A stretch of 64,000 nucleotides of DNA from Apricaphanius iberus (GCA_028564705.1 JAPXFQ010002673.1:124001-188000), one strand, 5' to 3'; numbered from the stretch's first letter, positions 23,405-36,004 are shown. Translations and numbers: made by a program. Notes: a model not told the origin generated them from the sequence alone.

Positions 23405-23626
23405 TGTGCAGCTGGTCCTTGTTCCTATGAACCCAATCCTGATTTTAACAGTAACTCACATATCGGACTTGGACCTTACCCTACTTCATTCATACCTGTT
23501 ATTGTCAGCAGAGAGCGAAGAAATAATCATAAACTAAGAAAATGCAACCCAAATAATCATAAACAGTTACTAAAAATCCCACCTACAGTAAGTCATACAG
23601 TCAGTCCATCACCAACAACTATTAAT

Positions 23627-26425
23627 ATGGCTCTTTTAAATGTTCGCTCTCTGCTGAATAAAACTTTTATAATAAATGACTTGATTTTAGATAATAACCT
23701 TCAGTGTTTATTTTTAACAGAGACATGGCTGAGTGCAGATGCCCCTGCTGTTCTTACAGAGGCCTCTCCACCTAATTATAACTTTTCTTATTCAACGAGG
23801 AGTAGCCAGAGGGGAGGCGGAACTGCTTTTATTAGTTCATCAACTCTTTCCGCCAAACCTGTTTTATTTAATAATTTTAACACGTTTGAATACACTGCCT
23901 CTGTTTTTAGCACTCCTTAGATTTTAGATTTTATGTGTCACAGTTTATAGGCCTCCGAAAAGGAATGCACTTTTTATTCCAGAATTTTCAGAGTTTTTAT
24001 CAATTTTACACAACTCTTATGAGAAGATAATTTTAGCTGGTGATTTTAATCTACATATAGATAACCTTTTAGATCCTTTATCAACAGATTTTTTAAATAT
24101 ATTAAATTATATGGATTTTAGCCAACATGTCATGCAGCCGACTCACAACAGAGGAGACAACCTGGACCTGGTCATCACGTATGGCCTGTCCACCAGTGTG
24201 TCCTCTGTTGTTGACTTGGCTGTCTCTGACCACTACTGTGTGTTTTTTAATATCACCAGTTTTATCCAATCAGGGACCTATGTGAGAACTGTCAGGAAGC
24301 GTCATCTAACCCCTGAAGTGGCTGCAGGTTTTCTTGAAGTTTTTAAAAAATGCCCTCCTATACCTTTACCTGCCCCCTGTGATTTTATCGTTAATGATTT
24401 TAACAGTAGGCTTAAATCTGCTCTCAACCTGCTGGCTCCAATTAAAGTTATAAACCCTCATTCAAAACGTACAGTACCGTGGAGAAATGCAGCTATTAGA
24501 AAATTAAAGAGGAGCTGCAGGGTGGCAGAAAGGAAATGGAGGAAAAATAAAATCACAATAAATCATCAGATATACATAGAACAGCTCAGATTATATAATA
24601 ACGCTTTAAGAAATTCCAGAAATACATACTTTTCCAGAATCATCTCAGAACATAAAAATAATCCCAAAATTCTGTTTTCCACCATTGACAACATTTTACA
24701 TCAAAATTCTAATACTTTTCAGAAAACCCCCTCAAACACTCTCTGTGAGGAGTATGCAGACCACTTCAGAGGGAAGGTAGACACCATCAGATGTAATATT
24801 TTATCCTCTCAAACAAACATGGTTTTAGACAAATCAGAGTGTCTGCCTTCACCAGAGGAAACACTGGACAGTTTTGTCCTGGTAGAAGCTGGGACCCTTG
24901 ATAAAGTTTTCTCCTCAGTGAGGCACACCACAAGCGCTTTGGACCCGATTCCCACCAGGTTTTTTAAGCAATTTTATGGTTCTTTTAAAGATGAGATTTT
25001 AAACTCTATGAATTGCTCCCTTCAGACGGGGGTTTTTCCTGCTGCCTTTAAAGCGGCGGTAGTGAGGCCCCTGCTGAAGAAGAGCAATTTAGATTTTAAT
25101 GATTTAAACAACTACCGACCAGTATCTAACTTACCATTTTTAAGCAAAGTTTTAGAAAACTTGTTTTTATTCAACTTAATGATTTTATTAACGCTCATAA
25201 TGTCCTAGAGAAATTTCAGTCTGGTTTTAGGATGAACCACAGCACAGAGACGGCGCTTTTAAAGATTTTAAATGATTTTAGACTAAGCTATGATGCTAAA
25301 AAGGTGACAGTGTTGGTTCTTCTGGATCTAAGCACTGCCTTTGATACAGTAGACCACACTATTCTTTTAACTCGTTTAAAACAGATCGGCCTCTCTGGTG
25401 CTGTTCACAAATGGTTCACATCCTACCTCACAGACAGGACTTTTAAGGTAAGTTTAGATACCTGTTCCTCTAAGGTCCATAAGATCACTTGTGGTGTTCC
25501 CCAGGGTTCAGTTTTAGGCCCAGTGCTTTTTAACCTGTATATGCTCCCTCTTGGCAGTGTTATCAGGAGACATGGAGTTAACTTTCACAGTTATGCCGAT
25601 GATACACAGTTGTACATCTCCCTGTCTCCTGATGACACACGGCCAATGGATGCACTTTTTAACTGCATTTTAGACATTAAATCCTGGATGGCAGAAAACT
25701 TTCTCCAGCTCAACCAGGACAAAACTGAGGTTTTAGTTATCGGTCCTGAGGCTCAGAGAGAGAAACTTCTACCAAAACTACAATCATTGTCTTTTAATTA
25801 TTCTTTACAAGTGAAGAACCTGGGTGTGATTTTTGACTCTGAGCTGACTTTTATCCCTCACATTAAAAACATCACCAAAATAGGTTTTTATCACCTAAAG
25901 AACATCGCCAGGGTCCGCCCCATTCTCTCTCGGGCCAATACGGAGACGCTAATGCATGCTTTTATCACCAGTAGAATTGATTATTGTAATGCCCTGCTTT
26001 CTGGTCTTCCCAAAAAGACTACCTCATGTTTACAGCTTCTACAGAATTCAGCAGCTCGTGTCCTGATGAAGACTAGGAGGCGGGAGCACATTACACCGGT
26101 CTTAGAATCACTGCATTGGCTGCCCGTATGTTTTAGGATCGATTTTAAGGTTCTTTTAATGGTCTTTAAGTGTCTTAATGGTGTTGGGCCTTCGTATCTG
26201 TCAGAAATGCTTTTACCGTATGAACCCTCGCGGTCTCTGCGCTCCTCTGGCAGCCGTCTCCTTATCATCCCCAAAGTCAGGACACAGACTCATGGTGAGG
26301 CGTCTTTCCATTATTATGGCCCTCACCTCTGGAACAGGCTGCCAGAGGACCTCAGGGCCGTAGAGAACATTAATGTTTTTAAGAGCAGGCTCAAGACTCA
26401 CCTTTTTAGCTTAGCCTTTAACTAA
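23627..26425 (+). pseudogene. L2 ORF2 (EN-RT), nearly intact
   Basis: EN-RT polyprotein, about 930 codons from MALLNVRSLLNK. EN motifs: LFLTETWL (Glu), RGGG, LAGDFNLHID, DNLDLVITYG, VSDHYCVFF (Asp-His), all intact. Lesions: TAG at 23918-23920 (a Gln codon in relatives), one base missing between about 23921 and 23943, and one base missing near 25160. RT motifs: [72 protein letters not shown] with the YADD pair, NLGVIFD. The C-terminal domain follows (SAARVLMKTRRREH, SLHWLPV, LWNRLPEDLR), ending in a stop at 26423-26425. Low damage suggests recent activity. Confidence 0.9.
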
Positions 26426-27029
26426 TTATTATTTATTAATATATTTTAATCGCTCAGCATGTTTTACCTGATTTAATTTTTAGTTCAGCTTTTAACTGTT
26501 TATTTATTAATCTGCTTTGCATTTTTATTATTTGTTTTACACTTATTGTTTTATACTTTATATACTTTATATTTGATTAACTTTATATTTTAATGTATTT
26601 TAATCTTTCTTGCTAGTGTTTCCTCTCTGGGGGCCCCCTGCATCGGGGGCGGTGGTCGGCTGTGGCTGCCTGGGTGCCCCCCAGGTAGCGCTTGGGTGGA
26701 GGTGGGGGTACCAGTCCTCCCTCCTCTGGGCGCCCTGGGTGGGAGCCTTGGCTGCTGATGTTGATCTGCTGCTGCTGATGCAGATGGCTCCATGATGGCA
26801 TTTCCTGGCTCATCTGTACTCAGCCCGCTTTTTGTAGCTTCTAAGTGTGTGTGTGAGTGAGTATGGCTGATGGGTTGGGTTTGGAGGGGGTTGTATTTGC
26901 ACTGATGATTTTATTTTTTGAAGGGGGGGGGTTTGTGGGGTTATTTTAAATCTGTAAAGCACTCTGAGTAACTTTCTTTGTTTGAAAAGCGCTTTATAAA
27001 TAAAGTTTGATTTGATTTGATTTGATTTG
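26426..27029 (+). repeat. 3' UTR and TTTGA tail of the L2-type LINE
   Basis: An AT-rich start, a GC-rich block at about 26620-26800, then GT/T-rich sequence and the conserved CTTTATAAATAAAG before TTTGA repeats. Short frames inside are not genes. Confidence 0.8.
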
Positions 27030-27659
27030 CTGTCCGGGAGGGTAATTGCTTTGCAACACTAACAGCCCACCCTGATAATTGGCAGCTCCACAGTCAGATA
27101 CATAGTCTAAAGGCCAGTTTATTATTCTCAGTGGTGGCTGCATGGCACAACACTGGAAGAGGGTTGTCATCTTAGGCTCCTCTTTTTGCTCTGCTGAGTC
27201 TAGCATCATGTGTTGTTTAAAGGAGAACCCAAATGTAGAGTGTTGTTTAGAGCATTGAAAGCTCATATTTCATAATCAAGTCCAAACATGGGCTTAAAAA
27301 AGCACAGGAGAACGACGTTGAATGACGTGATGAGATGTCATTAGAAGAGACGAAACAGAAGAGACATGAGGGCACAGGGAAACATTTATTAACAGGGACG
27401 TAATCAGGGGAAATTCAAGACAGCTGAGGAAAACCAGGATGCAGAGACAGACAATAATTAGGACAAAAAGTCGTGACACTGTTAGTTTTTTGGCAGTGGC
27501 GTTTATTTTACAATGGACAGTACATTTGAAAGGGGAGAGAAGTGGGGGAAGACATGCTGCAAAGGTCAACTGGGACCGGACTCGAACTAGGGACAGGCAC
27601 GTTGAGGACTGAGGCCTCCGCAAATGGGGCGCCTGCTCTTACAACTATGCCACATGACG
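27030..27659. other. No gene recognised
   Basis: Intergenic sequence directly after the LINE tail. The frame at 27294-27623 (minus) has no family signal. Confidence 0.5.
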
Positions 27660-27930
27660 TCCCCCTGTGTGTTATTTTTGACTAAGGCATGAAATTAAAA
27701 TCCCATATTAAACAGGATTCTAGGATTTCCCTCATCCACCACCGGAATATTGCTAAAATTAGAAACACCCTGTCCAGGAGTGATGCTGAGAAACTATTCT
27801 ATACATTTGTTACTCAAGGCTGGAAGACTGTAGTTCTTTACTGCCATGGAATGGAATTAAAACCTCTCAGTTGATCCAAAGTTCTGCAGTAAGAGTTCTG
27901 ATGAATATTTGACTGCAGGTTAACTGGTAG
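27660..27930 (+). pseudogene. L2 RT C-terminal fragment (family with TTGAA tail)
   Basis: Reads VIFD..MKLKSHIKQDSRIS, then HHRNIAKIRNTLSRSDAEKL, then a degraded copy of the [15 protein letters not shown] block. Clearly the same subfamily as the minus-strand copy at 62606-63058 (NIAKIRTILSRSDAEKLVHA). Confidence 0.7.
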
Positions 27931-28138
27931 TTCATAGGATTATTAAAGGCAGAATTTGAGGGAGATTGATTTATAGTGAGGAACATGGGAATTTGAACAT
28001 CCAAATATTTTGGAAGTTCGCACTTTTAGAAATTACAAAGAGTTTTGTCATTCACATTGTAGGTGCATTTCCACTGTGTAAGAAAGCATTTCTTTTTTAT
28101 TTCAGAAAATTCTATTGTATGATGTTAAAAATATATAT

Positions 28139-29884
28139 TTGTGGAGTTGCTCCCGTTGAGAGGCGGCGAGCTGGGGTGGGCATACTTGTTGCCCCCCGTC
28201 TCGGCGCCTGTACTTTGGGTTCACCCCGGTGAATGAGTGGGTAGCCTCCCTCCGTCGACGGGTGGGGGGACGGGTTCTGACTACTGTTTGTGCTTATGCG
28301 CCAAGAGGTAGATCAGATTACCCACCCTTTCTGGAGGCCTTAAAGGGGGTGCTGGAGAGTGCTCCTTCCGGGGCCTCCCTCATTCTGCTGGAGGACTTAA
28401 ACACTCACATGGGCAATGAAAGTAAGACCTGGAGAAGCGTGGTTGGGCGGAATCGACCCCCCCGATCTGAACCTGAGCGGTGTTTTGTTGTTGGACTTCT
28501 GTGCTCGTCATGGATTGTCCATAACAAACACCATGTTCAAGCATAAGGGTGTTCATGTGTATACTTGGCACCAGCACACCCAAGGCCGCAGCTCGATGAT
28601 CGACTTGGTTGTTGTTTCATCTGATCAGCGGCCGCATGTTTTGGACACTCGGGTGAAGAGAGGGGCGGAGCTATCCACCAACAACTACCTGGTGGTGAGT
28701 CGGCTCCAGGAGTGGGGGAGAATTCAGGACAGGCCTGGCAGGCCCAAACGAGACGTGAGGATCTGCGTGGAACATCTGGTAGAGTCCCCTGTCAGAAGCA
28801 GTTTCAACTCTCACCTCCGGCAGCACTTCTAACACATCCCGGGGGAGGCGGGGGACATAGAGTCCGAGTGGGCCATGTTCCGTGCCTCCATTGTCGAAAA
28901 GGCTAACCATAGTTGCGGCTGCAAAGTGGTCGGTGCCTGTCGCAGCAGCAACCCTCGAACCTGCTGCTGGACAACGGCGGTGAGGGATGCTGTTAGGCTG
29001 AAGAAGGAGTCCTATCGGGCCTTTCTGGCCTGCGGGACCCTGGAAGCAGTTGACAGGTACCGACAGGCCAAGCGGAGTGAGGCTCGGATGGTCGCTGAGG
29101 CAAAAACTTGGGCATGGGAGGAGTTTGGAGAGACAATGGAGAACGACTTCCATGTGGCTTCGAAACGATTCTGGTCCACCAGCCGGCCCCTGAGGGGTGG
29201 GAAGCGGTCTGACCACGACACGGGACTTTTTGGGTCGGTGGATGGAATACTTCGAAGACCTCCTCAATCCCACCGACACGCCTTCTTGTTTGGAAGCAGA
29301 GTCTGGGGACTCTGGTACGGGCTCTCCAATCTCTGGTGCTGAAGTCACTGAGGTTGTTAAAAAGCTCCTTGGTGGCAAGGCTCCAGGGGTGGATGAGATT
29401 TGCCCGGAGTTCCTTAAGGCTCTGAATGTTGTAGGGCTGTGTTGGTTAACGCAGCTCTGCAATACTGCGTGGACATCGGGGGCAGTTCCCTTGGATTGGC
29501 AGACTGGGCTCGATGTCCCCCTCTTTAAAAAGTTTCCTCCGTAGAGTGGCTGGGCTCTCCCTTAGAGATAGGGTGAGGAGCTCGGTCATCCGGAGGGGGC
29601 TCAGAGTAGAGTTGCTTCTCCTCCACATCGAGAGGAGCCAGTTGAGGTGGCTCGGGCATCTGGTCTGGATGCCTCCTGGATGCCTCCCTGGTGAGGTGTT
29701 CCGGGCACGTCCCACCAGGAGGAGGCCAAGGGGAAGACCCAGGACTCGCTCGAGGGACTATGTCTCCCTGCTGGCCTGGGAGCGCCTCGGGATTCCTCCC
29801 GAGGAGCTGGCCCAATTGGCTGGGAAGAGGGAAGTCTGGGTCTCTCTGCTTAGGCTACTGCCCCCGCGACCCGACCTCGGATAA
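28139..29884 (+). pseudogene. Rex3 EN-RT polyprotein remnant
   Basis: EN catalytic motifs are damaged: the expected LLGDFNAHVG reads [10 protein letters not shown], and the expected STDHHLVVS reads STNNYLVVS, so Asp and His of the last motif are gone. Frame changes near 28220, 28480, 28830 and 29200 split the coding sequence into short pieces (28229-28546, 28416-28832, 28875-29342, 29197-29544, 29513-29884). The C-terminus keeps RSQLRWLGHLVWMPPG, RRPRGRPRTRSRDYVS and LLRLLPPRPD. Confidence 0.82.
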
Positions 29885-29913
29885 GCGGAAGAATATAGAT
29901 GGATGGATATTTG
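28139..29913 (+). mobile_element. Rex3 (RTE clade) LINE, copy 1, internally deleted
   Basis: 5'-truncated plus-strand Rex3. It starts inside EN (RRRAGVGILVAPRLGA), keeps the remaining EN, the linker and the first RT block (GGKAPGVDEICPEFLKAL), then jumps at 29527-29532 from LFKK directly to the C-terminal SLRDRVRSS region, losing the RT core. The end is GGATAAGCGGAAGA followed by GATG-type repeats at about 29897-29911, the 3' end known from Rex3. Rex3 belongs to the RTE clade and is widespread in teleosts. Confidence 0.85.
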
Positions 29914-30059
29914 TATTTCATTGCTGCACATAACTCCTTGCAATCCGCAAGAATTCTGCCCCTCACAGACATGTTACTCTGCTTCTAAAATGCCCTCCTC
30001 TACTCCACTGTTTAAACTAAATTAGTATCACCTGTTCATCCTACAGTCAGTCAGACCCC

Positions 30060-30890
30060 AACTTCTACCATGGGCAAAACCAAAGAAATGTCAGAAGACA
30101 CCAGTGACAAAATTGGAGACCTCCACAAGCCCGGAAAGGGCTGCAGGGTAATTCGCAAGGAGCTAGTAAAAAAGGATCAACTCTTGAAACAATTGTTAGA
30201 AAATGGAAGAGGCTAAAGATGACAGTGAGTCTTCCCCGGACTGAGGCTCCATGCAAGGTCTCACCTGATGGGCTATCACTGATGAATCAAAACTTGAGGA
30301 ATCAGCCCAGAACTACATGGTAGGAGCTGGTCAATGACATGTAGAGAGTAAAAGTTTAAAATATCCCTTTTCCACCAGGGTCGGTTTGGTCTGGCTAGAC
30401 CAGAACGGTCGTGTTTCCACTGCCATCTCAAGAGCGCGGCAATGGATGAGGACATGGGCAGGTTTAGCTTTGCAAAAGTTCAAGCAAAAATCTGTCAGGA
30501 AGTTATCATGCTCAATACCAATGCCCTCACATCTCTCAGTCATCGATTTGTTCATGCCTCCAGCTCCTGATCTGTGTGCCAGTACTGATCTAACCAAAGA
30601 TCATCCAGTCTAAGACTCCACCTCTTCAGCCTTCCTGCCCAATCCAGGACGCCAGGTCAAATTGAACAATTTACAAAGTACCCAACCAGAGATTGGCAAT
30701 AAAATACAAATACATTCTTTAAAATTCATAGAATGTGATTTCCTGATAAATTTTTTTAATGCCGTCTCTCACAGTGGAAATGCACTTACGGTCTGAATTT
30801 CAGACCCCTACATAATTTCTTAGTGGAAGAACTTGCAAAATTGGAGGGTGTTCAAATTTATGTTCCTCACTGTATCAGGCTGTTCTCCTG
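30060..30890 (+). pseudogene. Decayed Tc1-like transposon remnant
   Basis: 30070-30200 reads MGKTKEMSEDTSDKIGDLHK, the N-terminal HTH of a Tc1-like transposase, with GKGCRVIRKEL after it; 30290-30350 still resembles RNQPRTT.ELVND of the following linker. The catalytic part is missing. 30360-30600 looks like inserted sequence (starts TTTTCCACCAGGGTCGG). 30690-30885 resembles the right terminal repeat of a Tc1 family, also found at 13096-13282. Confidence 0.65.
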
Positions 30891-31269
30891 TAGCTCCTAG
30901 TTTTAAGCCTGAATCAGACCCTCTGCTACTTTTAAGACCAGGCTTAATGGTGTGTTCACAATGCATGCATTGTCTGCATCAAGCAACGCTCCCAACACAT
31001 CTAATTTGACATATATACATTAAGATGAAGCTTAAACATTTTTTTTTGCCTTACTTTCCCATTAAGGTTTAGGTTTAGACTTTGGTTTTTTGCAGTTTTC
31101 CTCTTAACTTATGCGCCGAGCCTCTGGAACTACACTATTAAACAAAACTTTTTTAGTGGATAGCTTCCAAAGGACCTCTGTAAGACTGTGGATCAACATC
31201 ATGGCGTTTTACTAAGCTGAGGACTTGATCCCAGCTACCTACTAAACCAGATAACCTTTTCTGGACACC
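30891..31269. other. No gene recognised
   Basis: AT-rich sequence leading into the next LINE; the LINE 5' border cannot be fixed by eye and may lie inside this stretch. Confidence 0.4.
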
Positions 31270-31379
31270 TCTGAAAAGACTATGAAAAACTGTGATTAAC
31301 AACACGGCACCACTGCTCAGCCAAGAACTTTGATAAGCTACTCCAAAGACAGAATGCCCTGGAAGAAAAGCTCCGGAAT

Positions 31380-32495
31380 ATGGAAAAAAAACTACGCCGT
31401 TTGGAGATAAACTATAACATCAATGCTGGATATAACAATGAGACGACAATACCGACGAAGGAGCAACAACAACAAAAATTTGACAGCCCCGTGCTTCGGT
31501 CCAGCCTCAATCAGGGAGCACTGACAAGTACCGTTCCCTCACCAAGACGTGGAATGGGCAGAACGCCAAACTCAAATTTCGAGGAGAACTGGCCGCCTCT
31601 GGAACGAAACTCTGGAAATACCTCGACACCACTCCCCAGGAGACGCAACAGGCAGAGGAGGAAGCTCCAGGCATCACTCTCTCTCCCTGGAATTCCCTTA
31701 AAGAACAGATTTAAAGCCTTAGACTGTTTGCAGGACACGAGCCCTCCGACCGGTCAAGGCCAGCAGGAGAAATTGAGGAACACCGCTATGGATGGAAAAA
31801 AGGAAAAAAGAAACAAAGAACAAGAGTGTACACATTTTAAAGTAACCCCCCGAGCTAAGGTTCTGATTATTCATGACGGCTCCATAAGTGGGATTCATCA
31901 CTTCCTTAGTAATCACATCAGCATTCACTGCTTTCCAAAAGAAACTATAAGACAAATTATGGAAAAAATCCCCTCAATTCTTGCTCTTCACCCTGCAATT
32001 CACTCACTGATCATACATGCTGGATCTTATGACATCACGATACGTCAGAGTGAATTATTAAGAGCTGATGTGTCACAACTGCTGGTAATGTTGAGCCAAC
32101 TCAATATCTCAAACACCTGGGTTTCTGGCCCAGTTCCAGACAGTAAGGACAAATGTTTCTCTAGAATCAGATCTCTCCACAAATGGATTAAAATCAAATA
32201 TTTGGAAACTTCTGTCAGATATGTCAACAACTTGAAGATCTTTAGGTCGGCAAATCACTTATTCAAAGACAATCAACGCTATCTCAATAAGGCTGGAATT
32301 AAACTGCTGGCTGCTAATATGTTTGCATATTTGAACAGCAATGCTCAAAACTCACCCAAGGTCAACACCTCAATTCCCACAGATAAGCTGCCAGAATCCG
32401 GCGCCTCCAGCTTCACACAGACTCCTACAAACTCTCTCAGTGTTCCTCGAAGGTCAGCGCCTCAGCTCAGCGTGCTGATAATAATAGACCATTAG
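31380..32495 (+). CDS. L2 ORF1 with degenerate SGNH domain
   Basis: A 371-codon open frame from an ATG at 31380. The frame continues upstream for about 28 codons with heptad-like sequence (KLLQRQNALEEKLRNMEKK), so the real start may be further left and the N-terminus a coiled coil. A basic, Ser/Pro/Arg-rich region follows (about residues 40-140). The SGNH-like domain starts at about residue 158 (KVLIIHDGSISGIHH), block III reads IIHAGSYDI and the last block reads FKDNQRYLNKAG. The nucleophile Ser, the Asn and the final His are therefore not in place although the frame has no stop. The fold may be kept for a non-enzymatic role, or decay may be recent. Confidence 0.75.
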   Translation: MEKKLRRLEINYNINAGYNNETTIPTKEQQQQKFDSPVLRSSLNQGALTSTVPSPRRGMGRTPNSNFEENWPPLERNSGNTSTPLPRRRNRQRRKLQASLSLPGIPLKNRFKALDCLQDTSPPTGQGQQEKLRNTAMDGKKEKRNKEQECTHFKVTPRAKVLIIHDGSISGIHHFLSNHISIHCFPKETIRQIMEKIPSILALHPAIHSLIIHAGSYDITIRQSELLRADVSQLLVMLSQLNISNTWVSGPVPDSKDKCFSRIRSLHKWIKIKYLETSVRYVNNLKIFRSANHLFKDNQRYLNKAGIKLLAANMFAYLNSNAQNSPKVNTSIPTDKLPESGASSFTQTPTNSLSVPRRSAPQLSVLIIIDH

Positions 32496-32849
32496 ACGGG
32501 GCATTCGGCCTATCACAGACCTCTGACAACGATAATGATGACTCAGCAAAACTAGGCTCACCGATTGAATTCTGCAAAAAAATACAGGATCAGATTATTA
32601 AGGGAACGCAGCTGACCCCAAGGTTCTCACTTAGATCGACTGGACACGACAATTTTGCCCTCCCACCATTGCAGTTGACTGATGTGTGATGTTTGGTGCT
32701 GGTTGACAAGTATTCTTGGAGAAAAGTCTGGCAGCCTGAGTCTGGTTACCGAGAAAATAGCATTCGGTGATTATTAGTAATAGAAATTACAAAGGCATCA
32801 TGTCAAATCTCATAAATATTGCCTGCCTAATTTAAAAACTACCAATGAA

Positions 32850-35732
32850 TCTCTTAAATTGGCTTTACTCAATATCCGTTCCCTATCAAATTAATCTTTT
32901 TTAATTAATGACCTTATTACCAATCACAATGTAAAGGCTATGTTTTTGTCTGAAACTTGGTTGGATGCAAATAATGAAAGAACCTTAATGGTAGAAGCCA
33001 CACGCCCTAACTACAGCTTTCTAAATGAAAACAGGCAACAAAGAAGGGGGGGCGGTCTGGGAACTATTTTTAAAAATACACTGAACATTAAAAAGATACT
33101 TCTGGGTACATTTCACTCCTTCGAATACCTTGCTACAGAGATAAAATAACCGAACAAGGTCTTAGTCATAAATATGTACAAATCACCCATAGCGAGCTCA
33201 AACTTTCTTAACGATCTCAATGACCTTCTTTCTTTAATATGTATTGAATATGACAAACAAATTATTGTGGGGGATCTGAACATTCATACTGACAACCCCC
33301 AGGATAGACAGACTAAAATACTAAGTGATACTCTCCTAAGCTTTGGTCTAACCCAGCATGTCAAACAGCCGACACACAAGCAAGGTCACACCTTGGACTA
33401 AATCATTAGCAAAGGACTAAAAATCCCTAACATGTCCGTATTGTATGTTGCATTATCTGACCACTTCTGCATCTTCTTTTAAAGCATTATCCCGACTAAA
33501 CTATCTAATCAAAATGACACCATAGTAAGAAAACGACCTCTTGTTGACAGCTCTTCTGAAATCTTTAAACAAATTTACTGCTCTTCCTCACCCCCCCAAT
33601 ACCCGCCACCCCCACTATCCAACACACACTCTGTTAACAACCTGGGAGATAACTTTCTCTCTAAAGTCTCAGACATCATTAATGCCATTGCTCCAATTAA
33701 AGTAAAAGTAGTCTCAGGTAGATAGAAGTCTCCATGGACCAGCAATCCTCTACTACGCAGCGGAAAAAGAGAGTGCCGTAAGGCCGAAAGAAAATGGAGA
33801 AAAACTCAACTCCACGTTCACTATGAGATCTACAAAAACAGGTTGAACAAATATAACTTAACCTTGAAAACAGCAAGGGAATAACTTTTCTCTGAAACCA
33901 TTAACAAAAACATTAATAACACCTTATTAATAAAGACCTTATTCGCAACAGTTGAAAGACTAACCAATCCCCCAGTGACAGCAGCTCCTGAGCTACACTC
34001 CACTAGGGCCTGTACTGAATTTGCCAACTTCTTCACTGAAAAGATTCTAGAAATTAGAAGGTCAATCTGTAAAGCAGCAACCAACCCACCAACATTATCA
34101 TTCCCACTTAAAAATAATGCTGATAAGATGTCTGATTTCAAAAAACTAAATCAATCACATCTTGATGGAATTATTAAACAGCTGAACTCCTCTTGCTGCC
34201 TTGATATCTTACCCACAGCTTTTTTAAAGAAAGTTCTCCCTGTCATTAAGTCGGATCTGATGCAAATAGTTAACACATCCCTCCAGTCAGGTGTCTTCCC
34301 CCAGGCCTTCAAAACCGCAGTTATCAAACCCCTATTAAAGAAAAACAACATAGACAATATTTTGATGCAGAATTATAGGCCAATCTCCCATTAATCAGTA
34401 AGATTATTTAAAAAGCTGTATCTCAACAGTTGAACACATTCCTGACAACGAACAACTCCTTAGATAGTTTTCAGTATGGTTTCCGTGCTCATCAAAGCAC
34501 TGAGACTGCTCGTCAAAGTTTTCAATGACATCCGCATAAATAAAGAAAGCAGGTACAACTACAGTGTTGGTTCTGTTGGACCTCAGTGCAGCATTTGACA
34601 TTGTTGATCATACAATATTACTGGAACGATTAGAGAGCTGGGTTGGACTCACTGGTACAGCTCTTCAATGGTCCGAATCTTACCTCAAAAATAGGAAGTT
34701 CTTTGTGTCAATCGGCAATTTCTCATCAGAACAAACATAAATCACATGTGGGGTCCCCCAAGGATCCATCCTGGGGCCCCTCCTGTCAATATTTACATGC
34801 TCCCACTAACCAAGATTATAGCAGCGAATCAGATTACCTACCATAACTATGCGGACGATACAAAGCTATACATTACATTATCACCAGGTGACTTTGATTC
34901 TATCCAGACCTTAAATGAATGCATTGAACAAATCAACGACTGGATGTCCCATAACTTTCTCCAGCTAAACAGAAACAAAACAGAAGTAATTATTTTTGGA
35001 CCTAAGGAGAAACGATCCAAAGTCAGCACACAGCTTCAGCTAATACAACTAAAAACTACTCATCAGGCTCGTAATCTAGGTGTAATAATGGACTCAGACC
35101 TGAACCTCCAGGGTCACATAAAGGCAATAACAAGGTCAGCTTTCTATCACCTGAGGAACATTTCTAGGATTAAAGGACTGATGTCACAGAAGGACCGTGA
35201 AAAACTGATCCATGCGTTTATCTTTAGTCGGATCGATTACTGCAACAGCGTCCTCACAGGTCTACCTAAAAAATCAATCAGACAGCTGCAGCTGATCCAG
35301 AACGCTGCTGCTCGTGTTCTCACTAGAACCAGGAAAGTAGAACACATCACCCCAGTTCTTAAGTCCTTACACTGGCTCCCTGTAGCTCAGAGAATAGACT
35401 TTAAAATACTCCTACTTGTTTATAAATCATTGAACGGTTTAGCACCAAAGTACATTGAAGATATGCTGTCACTATATCAACCCAGCAGACCACTCAGGTC
35501 CTCCAACTCTATTCTACTAATCATCCCTAGAATCAGAACTAAAGAGGAAGAGGCAGCTTTCAGCTTCTATGCTCCACAAATATGGAATAAACTTCCAGAC
35601 GAATGCAAAAACGCTGAATCGCTAGGCTCTTTTAAATCAAAGATAAAAACTCCCGAGCTGCATTTGAATCTTAAATTGAGCTTTCTGATCACTTTTTGTT
35701 TTGTTTACCCCATTGTGTTTTATCTGTTTTAA
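32850..35732 (+). pseudogene. L2 ORF2 (EN-RT) remnants
   Basis: EN starts at about 32855 (LALLNIRSLSN type, with a stop), then FLSETWLDANN with the catalytic Glu (32940-33149), IIVGDLNIHTD (Phe to Leu) and THKQGHTLD at 33174-33401, and ALSDHFCIFF at about 33450. [26 protein letters not shown] and NYRPIS at 33975-34394; VLLDLSAAFD near 34567; after a deletion or frameshift at about 34785, [18 protein letters not shown]. The C-terminal domain ([34 protein letters not shown]) is at 34746-35732. YADD is intact, but at least six stops or shifts abolish function. Confidence 0.85.
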
Positions 35733-36004
35733 TCTGTTTTAATTGCATAAATGTGTTCCTTAAATTATTTTTTATTGTTGTGGTTTAATTTCTATTCTTA
35801 CTTTTTTATTTGTTTTTTAAAGGATTGTGTATTAATTAGATACATTTGTTCCTTACATTATCTTTTCTGACTGATTAATTACTGTTAAACTTATATGTTT
35901 TTTTTGTAATCACGTGGTTTCATTATCACTGAATCATGTAAATCACCTTGAATTGCCTTGTGTTGAAAGTGTGCTATACAAATAAAATTGCCTTGCCTTG
36001 CCTT

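Larger units (their letters stand above)
22660..27029 (+). mobile_element. Best preserved L2-type LINE, family with TTTGA tail
   Basis: Plus-strand LINE with ORF1 (esterase), ORF2 (EN-RT), a GC-rich then T-rich 3' UTR, and a terminal run of TTTGA repeats at 27006-27029 after AAGCGCTTTATAAATAAAG. All catalytic motifs of the esterase, EN and RT are intact; ORF2 carries one stop and two single-base frameshifts. The 5' border is approximate: the ORF1 frame is open from about 22660 without an obvious ATG, so the element is probably a little 5'-truncated. Confidence 0.9.
31270..36004 (+). mobile_element. L2-type LINE, copy 2 of the CTTGC-tail family, full length but decayed
   Basis: Plus-strand element: ORF1 at 31380-32495, ORF2 remnants from about 32850 to 35732, a 3' UTR, and a tail TTGCCTTGCCTTGCCTT at 35988-36004. 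It is the same family as 4913-9826 (minus) and 55475-60760 (minus). Stops are scattered through ORF2. The left border is estimated from the ORF1 upstream region. Confidence 0.85.
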
